From Nitrospira sp. (GTDB taxonomy: Bacteria > Nitrospirota > Thermodesulfovibrionia > Thermodesulfovibrionales > Dissulfurispiraceae), in the NCBI GenBank assembly GCA_002634385.1, contig NSJL01000032.1, forward strand, positions 1 through 44,926: 44,926 bases of DNA. The letters run 5' to 3'. Positions 8,061-15,870 of the stretch are shown here, piece by piece. The notes below the pieces were generated by a model that saw only the letters and a list, made by a program, of their open reading frames with translations, ran no database searches and was not told where the DNA came from. The position numbers were made by a program, and so were the translations under genes. Numbering within the stretch: position 1 is the stretch's first letter; each line of letters opens with the position of its first letter.

Positions 8061-10859
8061 ATGCCTATGGACTACAAGGACACCCTTAATTTACCACAGA
8101 CCGACTTTCCCATGAAGGCAAACCTCAATCAGAGGGAGCCCGAAATGCTCTCCTATTGGGAGGGACGGGGCATCTACCGGAAGCTCCAGGAGAAAAACCG
8201 CGGAGACAGGAAGTATATTCTTCATGACGGCCCGCCCTACGCCAACGGGAACATACATATCGGACATGCCCTGAACAAGATCCTCAAGGACATTATCGTA
8301 AAGCACCGCTCCATGCAGGGATACTATTCCCCCTATGTGCCCGGATGGGATTGTCACGGCCTTCCCATCGAGCTTCAGGTCGACAAGAACCTGGGGGACA
8401 AAAAAGAGCAGGTGGATATACTGAAGAAGAGGCAGCTCTGCAGGGAATACGCGGGCACGTTCGTGGAAATACAGCGGGAGGAGTTCAAACGCCTCGGAGT
8501 ATTCGGCGATTGGGATGATCCCTATCTCACCCTGTCCTTCGGGTATGAGGCGTCTATTGTCAGGGAATTTTTCCGTTTCGTGAAAAACGGAATGGTCTAT
8601 AAAGGCAAGAAGCCCGTGCATTGGTGTCCCTCCTGCGTCACTGCCCTTGCGGAGGCGGAAGTGGAGTATGCGGAAAAAGAGTCGCCCTCCATTTTTGTGC
8701 GCTTCCGGGTGCTTGATGAGGATTTGGCGCGGTCTCTCCCCGAACTGGCCGGTAAGCCGGCCTATATCGTCATCTGGACGACGACCCCGTGGACCCTTCC
8801 CGCAAACCTCGCCCTTGCCGTCAATCCGGAATTGATCTATGCGGCGGTGGAAGAGGAGGGAGAAATCCACATCGTAGCGGAAGACAATCTCGGCACTTTG
8901 AAGGAAAAGGGCGTGGTCAGGGGCGAGGTCGTCCTGAAGACTTCCGGAGAGAGGCTGGAAGGGATGAGGGCGCGTCATCCCTTCCTCGACAGGGAGTCGA
9001 AAGTCATCCTCGGCGACTTCGTCAGCGTCGGGGAGGGCAGCGGTATCGTCCATATCGCTCCCGGCCACGGTGAAGACGATTACAATGCCGGGCTGAAATA
9101 CGGCCTCGATATCTATGCGCCGGTGGACGACCGGGGCAGATTTACCAAAGCGGTCCCCCCCTTCGAGGGGCAGTTTGTTTTCAAGGCGAACGAAGGGATC
9201 ATCGAGACATTGAGAGAGAAACAAGCCCTTCTGGGCGTGGAAAAGATACGGCATTCCTACCCGCACTGCTGGCGGTGCAAAAAACCTGTCATCTTCAGGG
9301 CAACGGCACAGTGGTTCATATCAATGGAGAAAGGAGATCTGAGAAAGAAGAGCCTTGAAGAGATAGGAAAAGTGCGCTGGGTGCCCTCGTGGGGGCGGGA
9401 CAGGATCTTCGGGATGGTCTCGAACAGACCCGACTGGTGCGTGTCACGACAGAGGGCATGGGGAGTCCCTATCACCCTCATCACCTGCGACGACTGCGGC
9501 GAATTCGTGAACGATCCCGCTTTGTTCGACCGGATCACCGGTCTTGTCGAGGAGCACGGTGCCGACGTCTGGTTTACTCGCGGGATCGAGGAGTTCCTCG
9601 GAAGGGGGTATGCGTGCACCCGCTGCGGGGGCTCCTCTTTCAGGAAGGAGACGGACATCCTCGATGTCTGGTTCGACTCCGGGGTGAGCCATGCCGCCGT
9701 CCTCGAGAGGGATGAACGCCTCTCGTGGCCCGCCGACATGTACCTGGAGGGAAGCGATCAGCACCGCGGATGGTTCCAGAGCTCCCTCCTCGCTTCCGTG
9801 GGAACGCGGGGAAAGGCGCCTTACCGGACCGTCCTTACCCACGGGTTCACCGTTGACGGCCAGGGAAAGAAGATGTCCAAATCCCTGGGGAATGTCATCG
9901 CCCCGCAGGAGATCATCAAAGCCAACGGGGCGGAAATCATCAGGCTCTGGGTATCCGCGGAGGATTACCGTGACGACATACGCCTTTCCAAGGAGATTAT
10001 CAACAGGCTTACCGAGGCGTACCGGAAAATCAGGAACACGGGACGCTTCCTCCTCGGAACCCTCAGCGATTTCGACGGCAGCGACTACAGCGGGCATCTC
10101 CTCGAAATCGACCGCTGGGCTCTGTCCCGGCTGCAGGGGCTGATCAGGAAGGTGTCGGCCGCTTACGAGAACTTCGATTTCCACGAGGTGTTCCACTCCC
10201 TCTACAACTTCTGCATCGTCGATATGAGCTCCTTCTATCTCGACATCCTGAAGGACCGCCTCTACACCTTCCGGAAAGAATCCCCCGAAAGGCGTGCGGC
10301 CCAATGGGTCATGTGCAGGATCCTTGTCGACATGACCCGGTTGATGGCCCCCATTCTTTCTTTTACGGCGGAGGAGATATGGAGCTACCTCTCCCCCCGT
10401 CAGAAGCCTTCGGGCGAAGGCGCCGAGAGCGTTTTTCTTTCGGGCTTTCCGGCGGCCGACGAGGGGTTCCTCGACGAGGAACTGGAAAAACGGTGGGAGG
10501 GTCTCATCAGGATACGGGACGAAGCAAACAAGGCGCTGGAGATCAAGAGAAAGGAGAAGTTTATCGGCAATGCCCTCGAGGCGCAGCTCGTCCTCTACGC
10601 ACCGGAAAAGACACTCACCCTCCTGAAAAACTACCGGGACTTCCTGCCCGCGCTTTTCATTGTCTCCGGGGTGGAGCTGCACCCGGATGGAGAAAAGACA
10701 TCCGATGCCTACGAGAGCCCTGAAATAAAGGACCTCTCCATCAGGGTGGACCGGGCTTCCGGACAGAAATGCGAGAGGTGCTGGAACTGGAGCATCACCG
10801 TCGGAAAGTCCCCGGAGCATCCCGGCGTCTGTGAGAGATGCATGAAAGCCCTTTCATGA
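8061..10859 (+). CDS. ileS: Isoleucyl-tRNA synthetase
   Basis: Charges tRNA-Ile in the cytosol; class I synthetase with an editing domain. 932 residues. HIGH is at residues 66-69, KMSKS near 604, and the C-terminal zinc-binding pair CERCWNW and CERC mark the bacterial form. The family start is usually MDYKDTLNLP, which fits ATG 8067; ATG 8061 is two codons earlier and cannot be excluded. No Shine-Dalgarno site precedes either ATG. TTGACT at 8024-8029 has only a poor -10 (GTAACT) at 17 nt; alternatively TTTAAT (8053-8058) lies 8 nt before ATG 8067, which would give a leaderless or nearly leaderless mRNA. The stop overlaps lspA, the common ileS-lspA pairing. Confidence 0.97.
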   Translation: MPMDYKDTLNLPQTDFPMKANLNQREPEMLSYWEGRGIYRKLQEKNRGDRKYILHDGPPYANGNIHIGHALNKILKDIIVKHRSMQGYYSPYVPGWDCHGLPIELQVDKNLGDKKEQVDILKKRQLCREYAGTFVEIQREEFKRLGVFGDWDDPYLTLSFGYEASIVREFFRFVKNGMVYKGKKPVHWCPSCVTALAEAEVEYAEKESPSIFVRFRVLDEDLARSLPELAGKPAYIVIWTTTPWTLPANLALAVNPELIYAAVEEEGEIHIVAEDNLGTLKEKGVVRGEVVLKTSGERLEGMRARHPFLDRESKVILGDFVSVGEGSGIVHIAPGHGEDDYNAGLKYGLDIYAPVDDRGRFTKAVPPFEGQFVFKANEGIIETLREKQALLGVEKIRHSYPHCWRCKKPVIFRATAQWFISMEKGDLRKKSLEEIGKVRWVPSWGRDRIFGMVSNRPDWCVSRQRAWGVPITLITCDDCGEFVNDPALFDRITGLVEEHGADVWFTRGIEEFLGRGYACTRCGGSSFRKETDILDVWFDSGVSHAAVLERDERLSWPADMYLEGSDQHRGWFQSSLLASVGTRGKAPYRTVLTHGFTVDGQGKKMSKSLGNVIAPQEIIKANGAEIIRLWVSAEDYRDDIRLSKEIINRLTEAYRKIRNTGRFLLGTLSDFDGSDYSGHLLEIDRWALSRLQGLIRKVSAAYENFDFHEVFHSLYNFCIVDMSSFYLDILKDRLYTFRKESPERRAAQWVMCRILVDMTRLMAPILSFTAEEIWSYLSPRQKPSGEGAESVFLSGFPAADEGFLDEELEKRWEGLIRIRDEANKALEIKRKEKFIGNALEAQLVLYAPEKTLTLLKNYRDFLPALFIVSGVELHPDGEKTSDAYESPEIKDLSIRVDRASGQKCERCWNWSITVGKSPEHPGVCERCMKALS

Positions 10860-11314
10860 AAAAGAAAGCAGCGCTCTTCTTTCTGCTCGCCCTCTGCATC
10901 TTTCTCCTGGACCAGATCACCAAGCAGCTCATCATACACCATATCGGTCCCTTCGATACCCTGCGCGTAGCGCCTTTCTTCAATATCATCTATGCGGAGA
11001 ATACCGGCTCCGCCTTCGGGATGTTCAAGAGCCTCGGCAACTCCTTTTTCATCGCCGTCGCCCTGGGTGCCCTTATCGCCGTATCGGTCCTCCTCGTCAG
11101 GGACGGAGAGAACAGGCTTCTGTATTCCCTCGTGCTGGGCGGCGCCGCGGGGAACCTCGCGGACAGGATACGGTACGGGTATGTGGTGGACTTCCTCGAT
11201 CTGCATATCGGCAGCCACCACTGGCCCACGTTCAATGTGGCGGACTCCGCGCTCACCCTGGGGATTCTGCTGCTCCTTTACAAGACATTCCGGGACTATA
11301 AGAAAGGAACGTGA
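10856..11314 (+). CDS. lspA: Lipoprotein signal peptidase (signal peptidase II)
   Basis: Inner-membrane aspartyl protease that removes signal peptides from lipidated prolipoproteins such as the RlpA encoded upstream. 152 aa with four hydrophobic segments. Family motifs: LDQITKQLI in the first segment, NTGSAFG, and the two catalytic aspartates in NLADRIRYGYVVDFLD and FNVADSALTLG. The ATG at 10856 overlaps the ileS TGA in an ATGA, so translation is likely coupled. An in-frame ATG at 10838 adds only six residues inside ileS and is less likely. Confidence 0.95.
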   Translation: MKKKAALFFLLALCIFLLDQITKQLIIHHIGPFDTLRVAPFFNIIYAENTGSAFGMFKSLGNSFFIAVALGALIAVSVLLVRDGENRLLYSLVLGGAAGNLADRIRYGYVVDFLDLHIGSHHWPTFNVADSALTLGILLLLYKTFRDYKKGT

Positions 11315-11396
11315 GCTCCGGGAAATGGGGTGCCGGGTGTCGGACACCGGCGCGGCGCAGGGTCCGGACCGGAATCCGATTAAAGCACGGCACACA

Positions 11397-12479
11397 ATGA
11401 TGAACACCTCTCTCGCTATCAAGGAAAACCATTCCCTTAAAGAGCTCACCACTTTCAGGATCGGCGGCCCCGCCCGGTTCTTTGCCGCAGTCGCCACCGA
11501 AGGGCAGGCCCGGGGGGCCCTTGCCTTCGCCCGGGAATCCAGGGTGCCCGTCTTTGTCCTCGGCGGGGGGAGCAATATCCTCGTCAGCGACGCGGGCTTC
11601 CCCGGCCTCGTTATCCTGAACAGGATACAGGGACGGGAGACCCGTCTCGAAGGAGGGTATGCGCATATGCGTGCAGGGGCGGGAGAAGAGTGGGATGCCA
11701 TTGTCCACTATTGCGTGGAGAACGGCTGGCAGGGAGTGGAGTGTCTCTCCGGGATTCCCGGAACGGCGGGGGCCGCACCGGTGCAGAACATCGGCGCATA
11801 CGGACAGAGTGCCGATGCCGTCGTTTCCGAAGTCCGCGCCCTCCACAGGGAGAGCGGGGAAGTGGTCGTCTTCAGCAACCCTGCGTGCGGGTTCGGGTAT
11901 CGTACGAGCTTTTTCAATTCCGCCGGAAGCGGAAAATATCTCATCACCTCCGTACTCTTTCGTCTGATCAGGGATGCTGCCCCCGATCTCTCCTACCGTG
12001 ACCTGCGGGAATACTTCTCCGGGAGAGGAGAGATTTCCCTGGCCCGGGTGCGGAAAGCGGTGCTCGAAATCAGGAATACCAAGGGACTGCTCACCCTCCA
12101 CGGCTACGACGTCTTCCAAAGTGCCGGTTCCTTTTTCAAAAACCCCCTGATGCCCGCCGGGCAGTTCGAAGAGCTGCGCAGGAAGGTGCAGGATGCGGGG
12201 GGATGCACTGCATGGGCCTGGCCCCAGCCCTCGGGGGAGGTGAAAGTCTCTGCCGCCTGCCTCATCCAGTGTGCCGGGTTTTCCCGCGGATTCCGGCAGG
12301 GGAAAGTGGGGCTCTCCCCCCGGCATGCCCTTATTCTCGTCAATTACCAGGATGCTTCAGCGGACGAAATCATCGCTTTTGCCCGGGAGATCCAGGAAAA
12401 GGTGAGGGAAAGATTCGGAGTGCTCCTCAAGCCCGAAGTGCAGCTGGTGGGCTTTTCGACCCCGAACCCCCTTCTCTGA
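11397..12479 (+). CDS. murB: UDP-N-acetylenolpyruvoylglucosamine reductase, type I
   Basis: FAD/NADPH enzyme that reduces the enolpyruvyl group to make UDP-MurNAc for peptidoglycan. About 360 aa. Motifs: HSLKELTTFRIGGPA (FAD domain start), VLGGGSNILVSDAGF, GIPGTAGAAPVQNIGAYGQ, GYRTSFF, the catalytic Ser in GSFFKNP and Glu in LKPEVQLVG. The YGQ and GYR.S.F blocks place it with the E. coli-like type I enzymes. Two ATGs stand back to back at 11397 and 11400, with no clear Shine-Dalgarno site. The 82-nt gap after lspA holds two GC-rich hairpins (GCCGG...CCGGC near 11332-11351, and GGTCCGGACC) without a T-tract. Presumed to be in the ileS-lspA operon. Confidence 0.93.
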   Translation: MMNTSLAIKENHSLKELTTFRIGGPARFFAAVATEGQARGALAFARESRVPVFVLGGGSNILVSDAGFPGLVILNRIQGRETRLEGGYAHMRAGAGEEWDAIVHYCVENGWQGVECLSGIPGTAGAAPVQNIGAYGQSADAVVSEVRALHRESGEVVVFSNPACGFGYRTSFFNSAGSGKYLITSVLFRLIRDAAPDLSYRDLREYFSGRGEISLARVRKAVLEIRNTKGLLTLHGYDVFQSAGSFFKNPLMPAGQFEELRRKVQDAGGCTAWAWPQPSGEVKVSAACLIQCAGFSRGFRQGKVGLSPRHALILVNYQDASADEIIAFAREIQEKVRERFGVLLKPEVQLVGFSTPNPLL

Positions 12480-12545
12480 GTCCCTGCCTTCCCTTGCCGG
12501 AGGCCACCTTGCTATCCGGACGCTCTCATAGAAAGAGAGCCCGAA

Positions 12546-12575
12546 TTTCCAAAAAGGAACCAAACATAGTAAAAT
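12546..12575 (+). promoter_or_regulatory. Possible promoter of first TPR gene, close to the ATG
   Basis: TTTCCA (12546-12551), 18 nt, TAAAAT (12570-12575), then 8 nt to the ATG at 12584. No Shine-Dalgarno site is seen. The spacing resembles the stronger leaderless-type promoters in this window. Confidence 0.35.
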
Positions 12576-12583
12576 GGTAATAA

Positions 12584-13027
12584 ATGCACGATCCGGAAGC
12601 CCACAAGCTCTTCATAAAAGGCCTCACTGCTTTCAACCAGGGGAAAATGCTCTCTGCCCTCGCCCATTTCGAAAAAGCGGACAGCATTGAGCGGAGCCCT
12701 CTTACCACTTCGTATCTGGCCCTCTGCATAGCGAGCCAGCGCGGACAGATCAGGAAGGCGATCTCCCTCTGCGAGGAGGCGATACAGGCGGATCCCGAGA
12801 CCCCGGCTCATTATCTCAATCTCGGAAAGGTCTATCTCCTGGGACACAATAAGGAGGAAGCCATACGGGTGTTCAGGGAGGGGCTGAAATATGAGGTCAA
12901 CCAGATGATTATCGACGAACTGGTGAAACTCGAAACCAGAAAGCCCCCGGTGATCCGTTTCCTTGCGAGGGATAACCCCCTCAATAAATACCTGGGCATT
13001 CTGCTGAAAAAGCTGGGGCTCCGTTAG
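12584..13027 (+). CDS. TPR-repeat protein, copy 1 of a paralogous pair
   Basis: 147-aa soluble protein with about three tetratricopeptide repeats: AHKLFIKGLTAFNQGKMLSA, TSYLALCIASQRGQIRKAI and AHYLNLGKVYLLGHNKEEA. TPRs are protein-binding scaffolds, so no enzymatic role is proposed. After the repeats comes a basic tail, TRKPPVIRFLARDNPLNKYL followed by GILLKKLGLR, which recurs almost unchanged in the equal-length paralogue at 15871-16314. The pair brackets an unknown minus-strand gene and a c-di-GMP phosphodiesterase, which suggests local duplication and a possible signalling partnership. The partner is unknown. Confidence 0.8.
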   Translation: MHDPEAHKLFIKGLTAFNQGKMLSALAHFEKADSIERSPLTTSYLALCIASQRGQIRKAISLCEEAIQADPETPAHYLNLGKVYLLGHNKEEAIRVFREGLKYEVNQMIIDELVKLETRKPPVIRFLARDNPLNKYLGILLKKLGLR

Positions 13028-13039
13028 GGGAGGTCGCTT

Positions 13040-13423
13040 TCAGCGTTTTTTCCGGTACTCGACGGTAATTTCGTAGGAGATATGGGCATGATCGGGGGGA
13101 AGCTCCCTGCTTGTCCCCTCGCACTCCATCCTTCCTCTCATTGTCCGTTTCTGTTCCTTGAGCATCTTCCGTATGACGGGGGTCAGATCGAATCCCCCGT
13201 TCAAGCAGCCTCGGATCATGCATTCCATTTTGAAATAGGCAGGGGAGGAAGGCAGGACGTTTACCGTGCGCACCATCAGGACAGGATTTTCCCCCTTCTG
13301 ATAATAGGTCATGTGGAGCACCATACGCTCCACTCCGGGGAATTTTTCGGAAACCAGACCTGCAGCCAACTTGTGCTGCCTGCCCGACTCCCTCTCCCCG
13401 TCGTGCTTTTGTCTGCCTGCCAT
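13040..13423 (-). CDS. Conserved-looking hypothetical protein, 127 aa
   Basis: Not recognised. From ATG 13423 (GGGGGA just upstream) the protein is basic at both ends, has no membrane segment and contains HMTYYQKGENPVLMVRTVNV, a Cys pair (MECMIRGCLNG) and a charged C-terminus ending EITVEYRKKR. The alternation in LMVRTVNVLP and SYEITVEYRK suggests beta strands. The open frame continues upstream to 13684 but would read through the promoter, terminator and palindrome described separately, so the long form is rejected. It ends 12 bp from the convergent TPR gene. Its own promoter with an early terminator suggests regulated expression. Confidence 0.6.
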   Translation of the reverse strand: MAGRQKHDGERESGRQHKLAAGLVSEKFPGVERMVLHMTYYQKGENPVLMVRTVNVLPSSPAYFKMECMIRGCLNGGFDLTPVIRKMLKEQKRTMRGRMECEGTSRELPPDHAHISYEITVEYRKKR

Positions 13424-13446
13424 TTTTCCCCCGAAAAGAGGTCCCG

Positions 13447-13462
13447 CTCCGGTGCACCGGAG
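13447..13462. repeat. Perfect 16-bp palindrome in leader of the 127-aa gene
   Basis: CTCCGGTGCACCGGAG reads the same on both strands. It lies 24-39 nt upstream of the ATG of the minus-strand gene, after its early terminator. It could be an RNA hairpin in the leader or a protein-binding site. Confidence 0.6.
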
Positions 13463-13496
13463 GGGAGAACCGTTGAAATCTCCGGGAAGTCGTAAC

Positions 13497-13528
13497 AAAA
13501 AAGCCACAAAGCAACCGGTCTTTGTGGC
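13497..13528 (-). terminator. Intrinsic terminator inside the leader (minus strand)
   Basis: On the minus strand GCCACAAAG (13528-13520 read as RNA) pairs perfectly over 9 bp with CTTTGTGGC (13511-13503) around an 8-nt loop, and six T residues follow (13502-13497). On the plus strand the T-tract is missing, so it acts in one direction. It lies about 30-60 nt after the predicted minus-strand start site and 75 nt before the 127-aa gene: either an attenuator or the end of a very short RNA. Confidence 0.75.
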
Positions 13529-13556
13529 CCCGCTCGTGCTAACCCACTGAAACTTG
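13497..13556 (-). ncRNA. Candidate small RNA or attenuated leader, about 60 nt
   Basis: Inferred transcript from the promoter at 13563-13591 (minus) to the terminator at 13497-13528. The part before the hairpin reads roughly AGTTTCAGTGGGTTAGCACG on the minus strand. It does not match any riboswitch class I know; I compared it mentally with c-di-GMP-I and preQ1 consensus and found no fit. The ends are predicted, not seen. Confidence 0.35.
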
Positions 13557-13562
13557 GAAAAA

Positions 13563-13591
13563 ATAATGACACATTCCTTTTCAAATGTCAA
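13563..13591 (-). promoter_or_regulatory. Sigma70-type promoter, minus strand
   Basis: On the minus strand TTGACA (13591-13586, consensus), 17 nt, CATTAT (13568-13563). Predicted start near 13556. It is divergent from the promoter of the HD-GYP-hemerythrin gene, with about 45 bp between the two -35 boxes. Confidence 0.65.
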
Positions 13592-13634
13592 TACCTTTTC
13601 ACAACTCCCGCCAGGACCGGGGGAACGGGGTACT

Positions 13635-13663
13635 TTGTTTTTGTCGCCGGGACGTACTATAAT
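13635..13663 (+). promoter_or_regulatory. Promoter of the HD-GYP-hemerythrin gene
   Basis: TTGTTT (13635-13640), 17 nt, TATAAT (13658-13663, consensus). Predicted start near 13670, about 32 nt before the first start codon. Confidence 0.65.
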
Positions 13664-13701
13664 CTCTCGTACCTGTTCAGGCATGCGGCTTCACTGCAGG
13701 A

Positions 13702-15771
13702 ATGCAAGACGAGGGAAATTTGAGAGTACTCAACGGAAACAGACTGTTCCTGACGCTCCTTATCGCCTCCTTCCTCTTTTTTGTCCTTGTTATTACCTAT
13801 GGGGGGCGGTTGCTTTATGAGAAGAAACTGCAAGCGCAGCACGAGAGGGTCGACTCCGAACTGCAGCATGGAAAAGAGGTTATCAGCTTTTTTCTCTACG
13901 ACATATCCCTCGATCTGCAGCTCCTGCACGGTCTTCCCGACATAAGGGGATACGGGGAAAGCGGCTTTCGATCCGCTGCATACCGGGACCTGGTAGTAAG
14001 GACCCTCACCGGCTTTATGCACTCCCACCATCATGTCTCCCGGATCAGTATCGCTGACCTTTCGGGAAGGGAGGTCGTCGGAATGTCAAAGGTGATGAAC
14101 ACCACACCGGCAGAAAAACCGGACCGTGTCCTCAGAGAGGATTTTGTGCGGAAGATCCTTCTGCCCCTTCCCGGGCAGAAGGGGCAGATTTCTCTCTTCA
14201 CTGAATACATTTCCCTCGGGGGAGCATCCGTCCAGCCCCTCATCCGCATGGCGATGCCCCTCCGGAACGCCCGGGACAGGGCGATGGGAATTCTGATAAT
14301 GGATATAGAGCTGATGCCGCTTTTTGAACTCCTCCCCGGAGGGATCACTATCCATGACAGCAACGGCCAGGAGATCACGAGGAAGGCGGAGGGCGGAATC
14401 TCTTTCAGAAAATCGCCGTATCACTTCAGTGGTTCCGAAGGCAAACAGGAGATCTCCGGCAGGGGGGAGATCCACTTTTTTACCCTTGACATCCTCGGAG
14501 GCGGCAAATGGATCATCGCGCTCCAGGACAGCCACCGTGAGCTGGGGCAGTCTCTCCTCCGCATGCTGTGCGTGGCGCTGCTTCTCTTCTTCCTCTTCTT
14601 CTGCATGATGCTCATCATCAGCTCCATCATGATGCGAAAGCACCGGGAACTGGAGGCGTCGCAAAAAGCCATCATTTTTTCTCTTGCCAATCTCGCGGAA
14701 TGGAGAGATCCCGAAACAGGCTACCACCTGGAAAGGACGCGGAACTACGGCGTCATTCTGGCGCGACAACTGCTCAGGAATCCCCGCTACCGGAAGGTCA
14801 TCACCCGCAAGTTTATCCAGGACCTCTATGACGCCTCTCCCCTGCACGATATAGGGAAAGTCGGTCTGACCGACTCCATTCTGCTCAAGGAGGGGAAACT
14901 GACCGATAGGGAGTTCGAGGAGATGAAGAACCATGTCAGAATCGGCATGGATATCCTCAATGAGATCATGAGGACGTTCAGGATACGCACCTCCTTTCTC
15001 GTAATGAGCAGGAACATCACCGGATATCATCACGAAAAATTCGACGGTTCGGGATACCCCGAGGGACGGAAAGGAGAAGAGATCCCCCTGGAGGCACGGA
15101 TCTATGCCCTGTGCGACGCCTATGATGCCATCAGGGCGAAGAGACCCTACAAGCCTCCGGTTCCCCATACCGAGGCACTACAAAGGATCGTTTCCTCCAG
15201 CGGCGCTCACTTCGATCCCGATATTGTCGAGGCGTTCCTGCGGTGCGAGAAGGAATTCATGGAGGCGTACGAAACCTATGATATGCTCGTTGAGCGCAAG
15301 GGCGAGCTTGCGGGACTGGGGAACCGGAAAAGCTTCGGGATACAATGGAACGAGAACCTTGCACTGGGGATTGCGGTAATCGATGAGCAGCACAAGGAAC
15401 TGATCGACGGAATCGGCGCGCTGCTCGGGGCGATCGTTCAGGGAAAGGGCAAGGAGGAGGTGTCCAGGACCGTACATTTCCTCGAGGAGTACGTCGTCAT
15501 GCACTTCGGCAAGGAAGAGGAGTACATGCTTGAGTACAAGTATCCCGAATACGCCTCCCACCTCTCCCAGCACAGGGAATTCATGGAGATCTTCGTCCGG
15601 ATTAAAGGGGAATATGAAAACCGGGGAGCCAGCTCGGAACTGGTCATCGAGCTCAACCGCTGTGTCGTAGAATGGATCATCCACCATATAAGCAAAGAGG
15701 ACAGGGTATTGGGGAGATTTCTGCTCCCCCGGCTCACGGAAAAAGCGGACGACATGAAAAAAAGCGCTTAG
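13702..15771 (+). CDS. Membrane sensor HD-GYP phosphodiesterase fused to bacteriohemerythrin
   Basis: Predicted c-di-GMP phosphodiesterase with two sensory inputs. Order (from ATG 13702): membrane helix about 13-33; a periplasmic sensor of about 250 residues, Cache-like; a second helix about 283-312; the HD-GYP domain with LHDIGK near 380 and HHEKFDGSGYP near 441; and from about 545 a hemerythrin domain. All seven expected iron ligands of the hemerythrin are visible: DEQHKEL, MHFGKEEEYM, SHLSQHREF and HHISKED. Hemerythrins bind O2 or change redox state at a diiron site, so enzyme activity may follow oxygen. A TTG at 13720 with GAGGG at 13711-13715 is a good alternative start. Related hemerythrin-HD-GYP and hemerythrin-GGDEF fusions are known in other bacteria. 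Confidence 0.9.
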   Translation: MQDEGNLRVLNGNRLFLTLLIASFLFFVLVITYGGRLLYEKKLQAQHERVDSELQHGKEVISFFLYDISLDLQLLHGLPDIRGYGESGFRSAAYRDLVVRTLTGFMHSHHHVSRISIADLSGREVVGMSKVMNTTPAEKPDRVLREDFVRKILLPLPGQKGQISLFTEYISLGGASVQPLIRMAMPLRNARDRAMGILIMDIELMPLFELLPGGITIHDSNGQEITRKAEGGISFRKSPYHFSGSEGKQEISGRGEIHFFTLDILGGGKWIIALQDSHRELGQSLLRMLCVALLLFFLFFCMMLIISSIMMRKHRELEASQKAIIFSLANLAEWRDPETGYHLERTRNYGVILARQLLRNPRYRKVITRKFIQDLYDASPLHDIGKVGLTDSILLKEGKLTDREFEEMKNHVRIGMDILNEIMRTFRIRTSFLVMSRNITGYHHEKFDGSGYPEGRKGEEIPLEARIYALCDAYDAIRAKRPYKPPVPHTEALQRIVSSSGAHFDPDIVEAFLRCEKEFMEAYETYDMLVERKGELAGLGNRKSFGIQWNENLALGIAVIDEQHKELIDGIGALLGAIVQGKGKEEVSRTVHFLEEYVVMHFGKEEEYMLEYKYPEYASHLSQHREFMEIFVRIKGEYENRGASSELVIELNRCVVEWIIHHISKEDRVLGRFLLPRLTEKADDMKKSA

Positions 15772-15788
15772 GATGCTTTCCGGATTTC

Positions 15789-15817
15789 TTGCATTATCAC
15801 CCGGAATATGCTATAAA
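15789..15817 (+). promoter_or_regulatory. Promoter of second TPR gene
   Basis: TTGCAT (15789-15794), 17 nt, TATAAA (15812-15817). It starts 18 bp after the stop of the HD-GYP-hemerythrin gene and gives a leader of about 46 nt. Confidence 0.6.
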
Positions 15818-15870
15818 AATCTAAGCCTTGGAAAAGGGCACTCCTCAGCATACGCTGGAAATGACCATCA

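Noticed and set aside
11315..11396. Terminator between lspA and murB
   Set aside because: GC-rich hairpins are present but no T-tract follows, and the genes are co-directional with a short gap.
13497..13560. c-di-GMP-I (GEMM) riboswitch next to the HD-GYP gene
   Set aside because: AAAGCCAC-like text on the plus strand is suggestive, but it is one arm of the 9-bp terminator hairpin, and the rest of the consensus (GGGCAAACC, tetraloop receptor) is absent on both strands.
13424..13684. N-terminal extension of the 127-aa gene
   Set aside because: It would require translation from upstream of the predicted transcription start, through a terminator and a palindrome.
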